NCBI GenBank assembly: GCA_031771865.1
Contig: JASISA010000027.1
Coordinates: 930,001-994,000, forward strand
DNA length: 64,000 bases
Direction: 5' to 3'
DNA from: Nothophaeocryptopus gaeumannii
Lineage: Eukaryota; Ascomycota; Dothideomycetes; Mycosphaerellales; Mycosphaerellaceae
Position 1 is the stretch's first letter. Every line of letters starts with the position of its first letter. This document shows positions 31,414 through 43,558 of this stretch, piece after piece. Made by a program: the position numbers and the translations under genes. Below the pieces are notes generated by a model. The model did no database searches. It was not told the origin of the DNA and saw nothing but the letters and a program-made list of their open reading frames with translations.

Positions 31414-33789
31414 TCAGACGACTTCAATCGTGGTACTAGCCTTCAAATCCCTACTACTCGCTCCAACATAGATCGTATAAGTACCAGCATCCAGCACCCA
31501 ATTCTGAGCCGCAACATCCCAATGCATCAGATCCCTCTTCCTCAGCGAGAACCTCGCAGTACCCGTCTCGCCAGCTTCAAGTTGCACCTTATCGAACCCA
31601 CGAAGCTGGCGCAATGGTTGCTTCGCAGTCTCAGGATATGTAACGTAAAGCTGGGCGACTTCCGCTCCTGCTCGAGCTCCAGAATTGGTGATCTTGGCCG
31701 TCACAGAAGCAACGATGTCCCATAGATCTTCCCGTCCACCAACAGCTCGAGCTCCTGAGGCTAGACCGCTCTTGAGAGTGGCGTTCGTCGAAACTGTGAT
31801 GTCGGATGCATATGTGAAGTTGGTATAAGACAATCCAAAACCGTATTCGAATCGTGGTGTCACATTGTACTTGTCAAAGTACCTGTAATCGATGTAGTTC
31901 CCTTCGGTGAATTCGCAAACCTCCGTGTTGCAGAGCTTTGCGTTATAGTCGGACTCGTTCTTCGCGATTGTGTGAGTCAACTTGCCTGATGGGTTGACAT
32001 CACCATAAAGTACATCGATGATGGCTTGGCCAGACTGTTCGCCCAGCATGCCCCCATAGAGGAGCGCAGTGACATTGTCGTTCTCAATCCACGCATCCAA
32101 CAAACGAGGCGCAACTGCGTTAATGATGACGACGGTATTGTTGCATTCAGATGCAACAGTATTCACCATACTGTCCATGTCTGAGTTCGTCAACTCTGTG
32201 CGGTCGGCTCCTTCGCCACTGTAAGCGTTGAGAAAGCAAATGCACACTTCAGAGTCTGAGGCAAAGCCTGTGAATGTGTGAGAAGCACCGGTGCCGGAAG
32301 AGAAGCCAGCAGTGCCGCCGAATCCGGATGTTGCATCGTAGCCAGTATTGTTCATGATCCATCGGAATTGAGTCCCGTGCTGCATCGCTTTTGTTGTCAA
32401 GGCATACCAAGGTGTGAGAAGGTACGTGTACGACTGTTCGCCAGATCCACCCAAGCCAGCAGCGTGGCCGTAGTACACGTCGTCTGATCCTACGACGGAG
32501 AGCTCGTTGTTAGGGCCAGCAGTTATTGCGCCAGCGTGCGCGCCGAAGATCGACATCGTACGTGGTCGTTTGAGAGGGAGAGCTGCATTCTTGTTCTTGA
32601 GGAGGATGAGGGACTCTCCAGCAATCTTGCGAGCCAGAGCGCTGTGATTGCCACGAGTATCGATGTCATCTGTCAAGTCAGCTGTCGAAGGGTATGTGCC
32701 GTCTTGCTGATTGAAGTAGTACGACGCAATGACATTGCGAACTAGGAGACATCAGCGGCGTGAGAAGATCGCACAACTTGTTGTTCTTACCAGCCATATC
32801 GTTCAGTCGAGCCTCCGTCAACGACCCATTCTTCAGGCCCGCGATGATCGTGGCATTCGACCAGGACTTCGCGTCGCCAAAGTCCAATCCGGCGTTCGCG
32901 GAACCAAATGCGGTCTTCTGTCCACCGACATCACCCAGCACCATTCCAGGAAAGCCGATCTCGGTCTTCAACTTGTCTGCAAGCAAATCTTGACTCTCGC
33001 ACGCATAGGTCATGTTGACTCGATTCAACGCGCACATCGCCGCACCCAGACCGCTCTTCACGGCATCATAGAAGGACCACATGTAGGTCTCATGCAAAGT
33101 CTGATCATCCACCTGCGCCGAGTAGGCCACGGACGTAGACGAGCTTTCAGAACTTGCTCCTGGACTACCTGCGCCGGAAGCAGTTCGGTTGTTCTCCTGT
33201 TCGTTGAGTAAAAAGTGTTTCGCGCATGAAATCACGCCCTCGCTTGCTTGCGCCTCGATCGAAAGTCCAGTCGCGATACCATTCAAGTATGGGTCGGGTC
33301 CAAATCCTTCCCCGTTGCGTCCGCCCCAAGGCGTGCGACCGAGCGGTTGAGACACGGGCCCCTTTGCGACTTGGACTCCTTTGCCGCGAAACTCTGCTCC
33401 AAGGGCCTTGTACTGAGCGTAGAAGAGATCTCTGTCCCAGGTCATGGCCAGAGCGGATGACAGTGGCCATGCCGTGACATAGTAGAAGTCCAGGATAGAG
33501 TTCCCCGAGTCGTGCTGGTACAGAGCCGTGAAGTTCGTGATGTCCGAGCCAGTTATCAGGGAGACTTTGTCGGTTGTGCTCAAGCTGTCCACTAGACTCT
33601 TCGCCTTTATGTACGCAGCTTCCCAGTCTCCAAGCTTCACTATCGAACTGTCAGTCTGGATTAGATACTTGTCTTACTTGCGAATTGGTACGTACCATTG
33701 CCTGATGAGAGCAGCTGCGACGTGAAGTTGGTGGAGTAGGCCGCTGCCTCTCCTAGGAGGCCAGCTACCAAGATCTTTGAGAAGTGCAT
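31414..33789 (-). CDS. Secreted GH3 beta-glucosidase
   Basis: Three exons: 33789-33696, 33639-32791 and 32741-31414 (2271 nt, 756 residues). The introns are 56 nt (GTACGT...GATAG) and 49 nt (GTAAGA...CCTAG). The signal peptide is MHFSKILVAGLLGEAAAYS. The GH3 N-terminal barrel shows 'GKGVQVAKGPVSQPLGRTPW', 'NGEGFGPDPYLNG', 'CAKHFLLNEQE' (substrate-binding KH) and 'GFPGMVLGDVGGQ', whose Asp near residue 268 occupies the nucleophile position. The second domain has 'ESLILLKNKNAALPLKRP' and 'CFLNAYSGEGADRTEL', and the fibronectin-III-like end has 'FEYGFGLSYTNFTYA' and 'QLRGFDKVQLEAGET'. It would release glucose from beta-glucosides outside the cell. Family members use beta-1,4, beta-1,3 or aryl glucosides. 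Confidence 0.93.
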
Positions 33790-35165
33790 CGGGCGATGGT
33801 ATTGACGGCAACAGACACGATCAAGGGAAGCAGAAAGACAGCAACGGAAGTAAACGGGAGCCACTTGCCTTATGAGCCTCTACCCTTCTTTCCATGATAT
33901 GATAACGACCTCAATGGGGCTTGCGTGGACGGACAGGCCATCTGGCTAAGCCCTCGCTGCCAACAAATCATTGCGAGGCTTCTTGAACACGCCGAAGCTT
34001 GACACTGTTGAATTTCCGGAAGAGGAAAGAAGCGTCTCATCTGTAGAGTGGTCGAGCCGGACATCAACCGTACCGAGTGGACGGAGTTTTGAACCAGGTC
34101 TTTGGCAGCTGTCAACAGCTTGAGCTCATTCTTTGTTGATCTTGCAAAGGGCAGCGTGTTCGAGATGACCGCTGAGCAACTGGAGCGTCGTTGCGAGACC
34201 AAAAGCTGCCAATACATGGTCGCGAAAGCTGAGCATGTTGACTGACGACCACTCCGGATTATCTGCGGATAATTCCTCCCAGTGACGCGGCCGGCCTCGT
34301 AGACGTGAGAGGTAGTGTCGCAAGGCGACCAGACCAAACGAGCCGATCATGGCAGAATCTTCCATCTTACGAGTTCTCATGTGCGGCCGCGTCCGATCCA
34401 GATGTTAAGTGACGTGGAGAAAACGGCAACAGAGACCCAGACAGTCGAGACCCGTCCAACCCTGTCACTGCAGCAAGGGCACGACCAAGATCAAGACTCC
34501 TGCTTACCATGCTCCATCTTAATCGCAGTGTCACGCCAGTCAGACGTCCTCACGCCCCGTGTGTATAACAATGTCTCTTTGCTCTTTCTGTGCCCCCATT
34601 CTCCCTTCGATCGCATCCTCCCTAGCTCTTGAGATCATCGGAAGCGAAAACCCATACCCAGAGGAGATACGAGCCATTCGTTCAACCCGATAGACGTTGA
34701 TTTCGACAGCGATGAGTGGAAATGAAGACTCTTGAGGCGTTATGTTCACAGCAGAGGAGAGCAGAAGAAGCCTAGTTCTGACTCGCGAGCCAAGAAACCG
34801 CAGCCTTCATGCCTCAGGCAGAGTCGGCTAAGTTCTGTTCTGACACCACGCAAGATATACACTCCTGGATTCTCCCCAGAGCCTTGAAGGACACAAGCGC
34901 ATGCTCATGGGCTACAACGGAAAATCATCTTACGCAAGTTATATCCTAGCGAATTCTCCCTTCGAACACAACGTCCAGCACCGCCAGCCGGAGCCTCTCA
35001 CCATGTCGAAGGACACCATCTTGACGACGACTTGTCGGCACCAAGCAATGCCGACACACAACGTTCCCAGTGTCCAGAATACTACACACTCTTCAATTAC
35101 TGCTTCCTCTCAACCTGCACAACCCCTACCCTTCCCGGACTCGTCCCCTTCTCACTCGCCGACAT
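33790..35165. other. Intergenic, nothing recognised
   Basis: 5' side of the beta-glucosidase up to the transporter relic. Only short frames on both strands. Confidence 0.4.
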
Positions 35166-36047
35166 TCACCTCCACTGCGTATCCACGCCCAGAAAGTCCG
35201 TCCCTTGAAACGCAACACTCGCCACGAAACCCAACATAATCCCAAAAGCAGTCCACATCTGCCATTGCATCGTCAAAGACACCCTAATAGTCTTCGGTGC
35301 ACACTCCGCCGAATACACTGGCGTCGTACTTGACTTCGCACCCCACAGCAAACCCAACGCAAACCGCGAAACAAGCAAATTATACTATGTATCTGCTACA
35401 CCCATCCATATCCCCGCAACGAAGGAGATAAAACAAGAAATGAAAATCGTCCCTCGTCTACCGAAGTACTTGTTAAGGGGCGCGGTTGTCCAGCATCCAA
35501 TGTGGCAGGAACAGAGATAAGGTGCACCATTAAGTCACCCCCTCATCCAAATCTGTTCCTCACCAATCCCGAACGTCCGGAAATAAAACTGCTGAGCTCC
35601 ATTCACGGCCATCTAATCTAATCACCTGCACGATCACCAAGCCGGCACAGAGAATGACGAGAAGGTAGAGCATGAATGGTTGGCGCCATTTGTGCGTTGC
35701 TCGTCGCGGAGGACCTGTTTCTCTGATTCGGTGATTTGGGAGATGCGTTTGAGGCCTGTTTCTCGTGGGGCGACGCGGGTGAGTAAAGCGCCTCTGCGAA
35801 ACGATTCTCGTACGTGCTCCAGGCCTCGGGTTTCCACAAAGGCGTCGGCGTCTGCGAGAACGTCTTGTCCGTTCATGCCGGAGAGCGGGTTTGGTAGTAG
35901 CGCAGCGACGCTGGCTTGTCGTCTTGGTCCATTGTCGGTATGCTCTGTGTATTCATTGGTGCCATCTGATGAGGCGCTCGATGGCGATGGCCTCTTCTCA
36001 GGCTCAATGTGCCTTGCAGCTTCTTCGTCTTTCTTCGGTACTGACAT
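35166..36047 (-). pseudogene. MFS sugar-transporter relic (maltose/hexose-permease type), truncated
   Basis: Begins at 36047 with a plausible N-terminus (MSVPKKDEEAARHIEPEK) and the family's pre-TM1 blocks 'NPLSGMNGQDVLADADAFVE', 'RGLEHVRESFRRGALLTRV' and 'RISQITESEKQVLRDEQR'. Then the frame shifts: the expected 'WRQPFMLYLLVILCAGLVIV' sits in another frame. Further on, 'NGAQQFYFRTFGIGEEQIW', 'APLNKYFGRRGTIFISCF', 'FVAGIWMGVAD', a TAG at 35385-35387, 'LLVSRFALGLLWGAKSSTTP' and 'SAECAPKTIR' follow the transporter order up to about TM5. The reading then stops ('GVDTQWR') and nothing of TM6-12 is seen. The gene has a frameshift and stops and is missing its second half, so it is dead. Confidence 0.85.
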
Positions 36048-38543
36048 GATGGGAGAGGCTCAAGTAGAGAAGAACAAGGGCAAGAGAAACAAGCGCTGGC
36101 GTACAAGGTCAAGGCAAAAAAACAAGGACAGAATACTTACCAATGAATAGAGGTCACGTAGATGGCGTTCTATCTCATGCTGCCACACAGAGATTTACGA
36201 TCGCGTGCATTGTGGAGATTGGCAGATGTAAGCCATGTCGCAGTAAAAGACTTCACAAGACGTCTTGATGAATGATACACTGGTGAGCCTCAGGTCGAGT
36301 ACTGCCGCGGCGCGTGGTTGGCGCATGGAAATTACGTGAGGCCCAGGCTATCTCCAAGAATTGGCCTTGGCGCCACGATATGGAGGCAAGATGGGGCCCC
36401 ATGGACGAGATGTGTTGGTGAGGAGAACAGTGTCAATGCCTTGACATCGAATCCCACGTGTGCCCCCTTGCTACACACGCGTTTGCGACAGGAGCGTCGC
36501 TGATCTTGAAGCCATTTCGAAGCCGGATTCTCGTCTTGCCAAGACCGAAGCATATTTGCGGCTGAAGCGGCTCAAGTGTGGTGGCACTCGTTCCATGTGC
36601 TTTTCGTCTCACAGAATTTGTACGTCCAAGTAAAATGGCGCGTTGTTTTCCTGGCGGGAGATCGGGAAAACCAGCGTGTGAGATTGGCTTCCGGTCAAGT
36701 TTCGAAGTCAAGGCGATTGGCGATTTGCGAGAAGGAATCTTTGCTGACCGGTCTGTCAAGCTCTTCGGCAGCTGAACAGAACATCCTCATACCATTCCAA
36801 TGCTGGCTCTGAAACGTCGTAGTCATGTGTTGTCTGTTACATGAAGCTGGATCGGCCGGTATGACTAAATAGCAGGTTCGTAACCAGGGGCGAAGATGCG
36901 AGGTGAGCTCGAATCCTGTACAGCTCCTGAGCAGCTATGCGCTAGTCCTTCCCTGCCGTGCGTAGTCCTCTTCCCGTAAGATGTTGGGCTACTCCATGCC
37001 TTGAACGTACACGCCGATCGACTTCGCTTAGACCAGCAAACGACCTGCCAGGGCGGGATAACTCTTCGAGGACGTTCACGAGCGCTGATTCAGATAAGGA
37101 GAGAGTACGAGAAACTCGGTGCGGTGTAAAGCCATGTGGAAGGTTCCGTATATTCGCAGTTTCACGCCTCGAGGACAACATAGGTTTCCAATTTCAAGCC
37201 ATAGAAGAGCGTCTAGATACCGTAAGATACCGTGATGAGTCTTTGGACAACTGATTTTCCGCGCATGCATCATCTACACTGGGGCCCTCGACGTTGAGTG
37301 GACCAGATACGCTCCCGCGAGGCTCGTCCATGCTCGAGCAGGTGGGAGATGGCCATCCGTGCAAGCGACGCCTTGACGGCGCTGCGGACAGATGGAGGCG
37401 TGAACGGTCGGAGTTCCTTTCCGATCTCGTGAAGACATCCGCTTCGGCACGGTCTGCCGATGAAAGCCGTGTGTTTTCAGTCGTCGGTAGTGCTCCTGCG
37501 GTCCACTTCAAGTCGCAGCCGGGTCAAAACATGCTCAGCACCGCATCATGTCGTCTTGTGCGTGCTGAAGATGGAGAAACATCAGAATTTGATGTGGATG
37601 ACACTGGATGATTTGATGAGTTGATGATGGTTGGTGATGCCGAGAGGAAGTGCCGTTCAAAGACGGGTCGAGAAGTCGTCAGGGTTGTTCACTTCGGATG
37701 GAGCCGAGGTCTGATTTTGCGTCTGTGCTGAATCTTCAGGAGCTTCACGTTTTGGCCCAAGTCTCAACTCAGCTCTACCGCCGAACAACAACATCACTTC
37801 ACCTCACTTACCGCCTCGCTTGTGTTTCCCAGCCTTCCAAAAGAACAATATCGCTCGCGCTCTGCCTCGCAGTGGGGTTGGGCCGAGTTTAAAGACGGCT
37901 GCCCCTGTAACAAAGGGTCGGTCTGCCCACAAAACTATCAACACTATGGCTCCTCCCGCCCTCCGAAGTTCACTAGCCGCCCGCGCACGCGACATGTCAA
38001 CTTCTGCATGTGGCAATTGTGGATCGTCGTATGTAATATCTTACCGTGCTGCATCCTCGCGCCTCTCGCATCCAGCTCCATCGCAGGCCATTCCCCTTGC
38101 AAAACTTCATGGCTCCGTCCGACGGGGAGCATGCGTCCCGAAAGACGGTTCTACAGCATCGACAAGATACTGCATCGCGCCTATGTGCATCTGCACGGTG
38201 GAATTGAATAGATTGCTACTCCATCGCTGATATCTCATCAGCCTGGCTCTGAGTATATCGCGCGAAAGACCCTCTGTCTCTCTGTCTACAGGCTTCTTTG
38301 CTCCTCGTCAACTTCAAACAAGACCTGCCGCTTTCTCATCGCCAGCGTGCTTTGTCACTCGTTTCACAGCGTTACCGACTACCGACGAAGTCTCGATCTT
38401 CCTTCTCCAGAACACCGAGCGAAGCTTTGGCTTCCTCTCCACCATCTCACCGCGTTCTATGAAGTAAGAGTCAGGACAGACTTCCCCAGAATCGCTCTGG
38501 AGTTCTGGAGTTCTGGAGTTCAAGGTTGATTGACGGGCCGACC
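36048..38543. other. Long intergenic stretch, no gene recognised
   Basis: Between the transporter relic and the rhodopsin-domain gene. Several overlapping frames of 60-136 codons on both strands occur (for example 37294-37611 and 37820-38230), but none carries a known motif or a convincing coding pattern. Confidence 0.4.
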
Positions 38544-39850
38544 ATGTCGAAGGTCATCTTCGACGACAATGCCCCTAACGTGGCAGCTACCATCATCATC
38601 CTAGCTACGCTCTCGCTCATCGTCTTTCCACTGCGAGTGTACACGCGCGTCACTAGCAATGCCTGGGGTCGGGACGACCGGGCTATGGCGTTCGCCACGG
38701 TAAGATCGACCGACTGCTGTAGCGATTGAGAATGAAAAGCTGATGTCTGGGTCAGATACCACTTGGTGCTCTCACTGTGTTCTGCTTGGGAGGCTCCTTC
38801 CTGGGCGTCGGCGTCCACAAGCTGAAGCTCACCGCGGCTCAGAACGAGACAGCAATGATGGTAACGCAATCACATCCTTCAAAGCCTCATGACTTTTGCT
38901 GATCATGATTTCAGTGGTTCTTCTTCTTCGAAGTCTTCTTCTGCCTCGCCATCATCCCCATCAAGCTCAGTATTTCATTCATGCTGATGCGTGTCGCCGG
39001 ACCGAAGAAGAACTACATCTACGCGCTGTGGGCAATGTCAACGCTTTTCGTCGTACTGAATCTGATATCCTTCTTCTACATCGTCTTCCGCTGCAATCCA
39101 GTCAGCTACGCCTGGAACACAAACATCCCCGGAGGATACTGTCTTCCGGCCAAAGACCTCGCCGATATCTACTACGCCGACACAGCAGTCAACATCGTCA
39201 CAGATTGGTTCTGCGCGCTCATGTACGCTCACTCCTCGCCTCAGAATCGAAAATGCTCACCGCATACCATCCATACTGACATCATTTCTAGTCCAATCCC
39301 CCTCCTCTGGCAACTAAAACTCAACACCAACGCCAAAATCTCCGTCGGCTTCCTCCTCTCCCTCGGTGCGCTCGCCTCCCTCTCCACATGCATCCGCCTC
39401 AAATATACCGTCAACCTCAACAACTCCGACGACTATCTCTTCTCCGTTGCCGACGTCATGATTTGGGGATACGCAGAAAATGGCGTCGGATTCATCGTAG
39501 GCTGTATATCCACCTTACGACCCTTATTTCGAAAAATATTCAGCCTGGGCGGGAGTGAGAGTAGTATGAACAAATTGTCCGGCGGGGAAGGCCATTATGG
39601 CGGGTATGGGAATGGCGGGCAGGGGAGTGGACATATGGGAAGAAGTGATGCATTTGAAAGAGGGTTTGGAGGCGGAAAAGTCAAAACGAATGTAACGAGT
39701 ACCCAAATGGATCGGAGAAAGGGGAGTGGGGACTCGGGGGCGGCGAGTGAGGAGTATATTTTGCAGGATATGAGTGGGGTTGATGTGAGGAGTATGCATG
39801 CTGGGGGGATTCAGGTGCATCGAAGTGTTATTCAGACGAGGGGGGAATAG
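38544..39850 (+). CDS. Pth11-like seven-transmembrane rhodopsin-domain membrane protein
   Basis: Four exons: 38544-38699, 38756-38860, 38915-39222 and 39292-39850 (1128 nt, 375 residues). The introns are 56, 54 and 69 nt (GTAAGA, GTAACG and GTACGC donors). It begins MSKVIFDDNAPNVAATIIIL. Helices can be followed through 'LSLIVFPLRVYTRV', 'IPLGALTVFCLGGSFLGVG', 'WFFFFEVFFCLAIIPIKLSI', 'LWAMSTLFVVLNLISFFYIV', 'PIPLLWQLKLNTNAKISVGF' and 'GYAENGVGFIVGCISTLRPL'. 'CNPVSYAWNT' and 'IKLSISFMLMRV' are characteristic of the fungal rhodopsin/SAT4 domain. The long cytosolic tail is Gly/Ser-rich. Known relatives (Pth11 group) include surface or nutrient sensors; the ligand is unknown and function is inferred only at family level. 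Confidence 0.88.
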
Positions 39851-41017
39851 AGCTGCCATGTTTACGGAGACATCCGATTAGGGTGAGATTGGTGGGATGT
39901 ATAGAAGTCTGGAAGTCCGAGCGGAAATATTGAAATCGTTTCCATTAAAGTTCTCCCGTGGCATTACTGTCCTCTTTCTCTTCGGGTCTGACTTCTCGAG
40001 CATGGCAACTGTTCAGTCTGTAGCCTCTATGTCGATGTGGACCCGAACAGGCAACTTCTCAAGTCAAATCTGGACATGCATAATTCCTCTCCTAGCTCGC
40101 CCCGGAATGATACTGCTATCTGCGAAGAAGATAGTAGCACAGAGGGTAGTTCATAGCTAGAAAGCCTAGCATTCTACCTTGTCACTTCCCACCTGGTGAT
40201 TCGACTACTCTCAAGTCCTCTCTTCAATTAATCGAGGCGTAGACCAAGCTCACTTGCAGCCTATTATAACTTTTTGGCCGCCTTCCGTTAGAAGTTGTTA
40301 CTTCAAAGGGACCGAGAAAGAACGCTATGCCGTAGGGTCTACGTTGAACGGAAAGAAACAGCCGAAAATTGAAAGTCGATCGGAACCATCTCGTCTCTGT
40401 GTCCGCAAGATTACCGCATCGAATCGATATAGAAAGTCTTACTATGCCGCCCTCCTTTCAGCATCACTCCGCAGCCATCGTCCGCTTTCGAGATTGGACT
40501 TCAACAGCACTCAAGATCCTCACCATCCGCGTGATCTCTAAATGTCCAGTCGCACACCACCATCGTCATCCTCCCCTTCACCGTCCTCTTCATCCCCAAA
40601 AGCCCTCTCCTGACGCTCCTCAAGAACAGCACGCAGCAAACTATCTCCAATGAATTCGCCCAATCCACCAAATCCCAACCGTAGACTCGACTAGCCATCG
40701 TTCTCACTAAACAGTACTGCAGTCACTGTTAGTGCAATCCTTTGAAACTTGTTGCCGAACCGTACCAATGCCAACCTTTACTTCACTCCGAAACATGTCA
40801 GCTTAGGATCTTTTGTGCTGACATGGTAGCTTACCCATGAAAAACTAGATCCCATTCCGGGTCAGTGTGATCAATCGACATTTGTCCTCTCTATCAGCAG
40901 TCTTGTTCTGACCAAAGCCTGGAACAAGGCCCAGAGAAATGGTTCTGGCACGAACTCACGCTTCTCTCCATCTTTGTAATCCTTCGCAAGGTCCCAGAGG
41001 CTGCCGTACCCGCAGTC
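39851..41017. other. Intergenic, nothing recognised
   Basis: Convergent region between the rhodopsin-domain gene and the small secreted protein gene. No gene, RNA or repeat was recognised. Confidence 0.4.
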
Positions 41018-41248
41018 TTAGCAGAAGCAAATAATTTGGCATCCCATAGTGTCTGGTACACAGCCTTGACCTGTCCCTATGTGGTGCCAATAGCCACATC
41101 CACCGTCCGGCAGCTGATATCTAATTAGTCCCAGGCGCTCTAAGGTCCTTATTTTACTTACATGACTACAGTCACAGACGTCGTTCGCAACGGTAGATTG
41201 GACGGCAAGGTAAAGAAGTCCTAAGAAGAGGAGAGTACGGCGGAACAT
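41018..41248 (-). CDS. Tiny cysteine-rich secreted protein (effector-like candidate)
   Basis: ATG at 41248 starts a strong signal peptide (MFRRTLLFLGLLYLAVQSTV). A 48-nt intron at 41114-41161 has a GTAAGT donor, an ACTAAT branch-like site and an ATCAG acceptor. Spliced, the protein has 60 residues; the mature part of about 39 residues carries seven cysteines (VCDCSH, GGCGYWHH, GQGCVPDTMGC, IICFC). The intron is a multiple of three and has no in-frame stop, so if retained it would add 16 residues (a 76-residue form). No family recognised. Small size, secretion and cysteine density fit apoplastic effectors or antimicrobial peptides, but that is inference. No close neighbour suggests a role. Confidence 0.6.
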   Translation of the reverse strand: MFRRTLLFLGLLYLAVQSTVANDVCDCSHVSKIRTLERLGLIRYQLPDGGCGYWHHIGTGQGCVPDTMGCQIICFC

Positions 41249-43558
41249 GTTGATCGAAGGCCGAGAATTTAGCTGTACGCGGGAGATCGTAGTCAAGGTT
41301 GTAGATAGTCTGGGCTAAAACAACTGTAGCAGAATCTGGGAGAGAGTAGATACATATCGCCACTTGAGAAAACGTCGGCTGTTAGCGTCAGTCTTCGATA
41401 TTAGGGTCCACGGGGTCTTTGCTAGAGAAGACCTGCTTCTCACACAGGCTTTATTATCCATTGCCCGGGCCCTACAAGCTAAAAGCTTCCCGGACACGCG
41501 GGTGAAAGGGAAAGTGTTAAATCTCGAAGCCCGACTTTAGCTTTAAGTATACATTCGCAAAGCAGGGCCAAGCTCCTTCAGTACACCTAATCTCTTTGCC
41601 CCGAGACTTCCTCCCACCCCGGTTGGCCGACTCCCACCCCAGGGAGTTGGATAGGACTTTGACTTACACAAACACTACACTCTCTCTACTTTGCACCTCG
41701 AAAAGCCCACGCCTCTATATTATGGGCGAGGAGCGACGTGCGGCCGCAGGAGGCTTGCCCTTCGAAGTGCCGGCCGCACTCGAGCGGGCCGCAGGCTTAT
41801 GTTGGCGACCTCGAAGTTCTCCTGAGCTGATTGAAATTTAGTCAAGATTTCGGGGTGGGATCGGCTAGCTGAGGTTGGAGGCAAGGAGGAAGTCTCGAGG
41901 TTCTCTTTGCTTGAGTCTCGAAGAACCACCGCAGGCTTGCAGGCTCGCTTTGCTGCAACGACTCAGGATCTTGGATGTCCGGCAACTCCAGGTCTTCCGG
42001 GCTTGGAAGCTCTGCCTGTCAATCTCGCCAGGTCTGTATAGCAGTCGACATGCACGATCGATCGCTGTCGCTGAGTTTGTTGGTCCATGCTGTGCGGGCG
42101 GCCTTCTCCACAGCCGCATGCCCCTTGTAGCGATTGGTCCTATCGCGCGGGCTGGTGATCGGTCTCGTAGGCCCCCATGCGTCGGTTTCCAGATCTACCC
42201 AAAGCTGCTCAGCCTGTAAGCCGTCAGTCGCCATGTTCAGATTTAGTCCCGAGGCTGGTGAGATTTTGAGCAGAATTCCAAGTCACGAATCATCTCATCA
42301 AGAAACTGAGCACCGAAGCACTTTGTCGAGAGAGCCGGAATCAGTGCGCAAACACTTTGTTCCTTTCGAGCAAGCACAGCAAGCATCAATGCTCCAAATA
42401 AACGTTCCACACAAACTTCAAGAACCCAAAAGTCAGATGGAGCTGAATGAGCATATATGCAAGAAGATTTTCTTGAACACGTTGATGTCCATGGTATGTT
42501 GTTGGCGTCTGCCCTTGAGTGCGAATCGATTGTCTTGAGGAAATGAGCTGCGCCGGCAATAACACTGGACGGCCGTGGCAAGCCTCTCGAACCTTCTGCC
42601 GTTATGATAGTCCATACACGCCGTACCGAAGTTTGAGTCCTCGATCAGTAGGCCGGACTTTTCAATTCGATCTGTGCAGGATGTGTCCTTAGTCATGGCC
42701 ATTTTGGTATAGCTTGAGAGGGCGTAATAGTTCGCATAAGGATAGGACGGCAGACATGTTCGAGAGATCGGTCTTAGTGGGCTATTGTTGATGGATGGAG
42801 GGAAAGGAAGATTCCCCTGGAGGGAAGGCGAAGCCCTCTCCTACCCAGCAAAGTGATGCGCTCAACGCAGTCAGTACCAATCATACGCACTGTTGCCAAG
42901 ACAAGAGTCAAAGATAACTTCTCCACCAACCCTCCTGCTTTGTATGCTGGTGTATGTCACACCCTTCGAGATTCCACCGTCATGGTTAGATGGCTTCCGT
43001 ATGGATTTTCCTGGTGCCGTCGTACAGCTCGGGAAAGGTCCAGGACCACAGCTGGAGGCCAATCTGATTTCGACCAGGTCGCTTCGAGTCGACAAAGACT
43101 CTGCGAAAACTCCTCTGGCCAGCAGAGTGATGGGTGGCCATCATCTCAGTCCGTTGAGCTAATTTGGTGTATGACGGATCTGCAGCATATGTTTGGCAAG
43201 ACAAACGGCCACGACCACCTCGATGCCTTTGACGCGACAGCATACGTCTCAGAACAACATGTCTTGCCTGGTGTGGCAAAATATTGATGCTATCTCCTTG
43301 CCGGTAATACGCTTTGAACTTGAATGGTAGCCAGTCCGCTGTGATCAAATTCATCATCAGTATTCATTCGCTAATCATTGGTAATTAAACATCATATGCT
43401 GATACAATAGCCAAGCTGACGGTAGAAATAGAACACACCATCTCGTCAAACCAAGGAAAGCGCGCCCAAAGAAAATCGTGTCATTGATGGAAGCCGTAAC
43501 TCTGGCAACTTGCCCTTTTCAATCATCCGGTCATCCTCACACGAACCATCACCATATA
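41249..43558. other. Intergenic, no gene confirmed
   Basis: A minus-strand ATG frame at 42702-42433 (89 codons) and a plus-strand frame at 41875-42219 were considered, but neither has a recognisable motif. No RNA gene was seen. Confidence 0.35.

Noticed and set aside
41739..41794. Cluster of rare-cutter sites (GCGGCCGC, CTCGAG) resembling a cloning polylinker
   Set aside because: The flanking sequence is ordinary, other vector signatures are missing, and the motif order is imperfect; probably a GC-rich chance inverted repeat.
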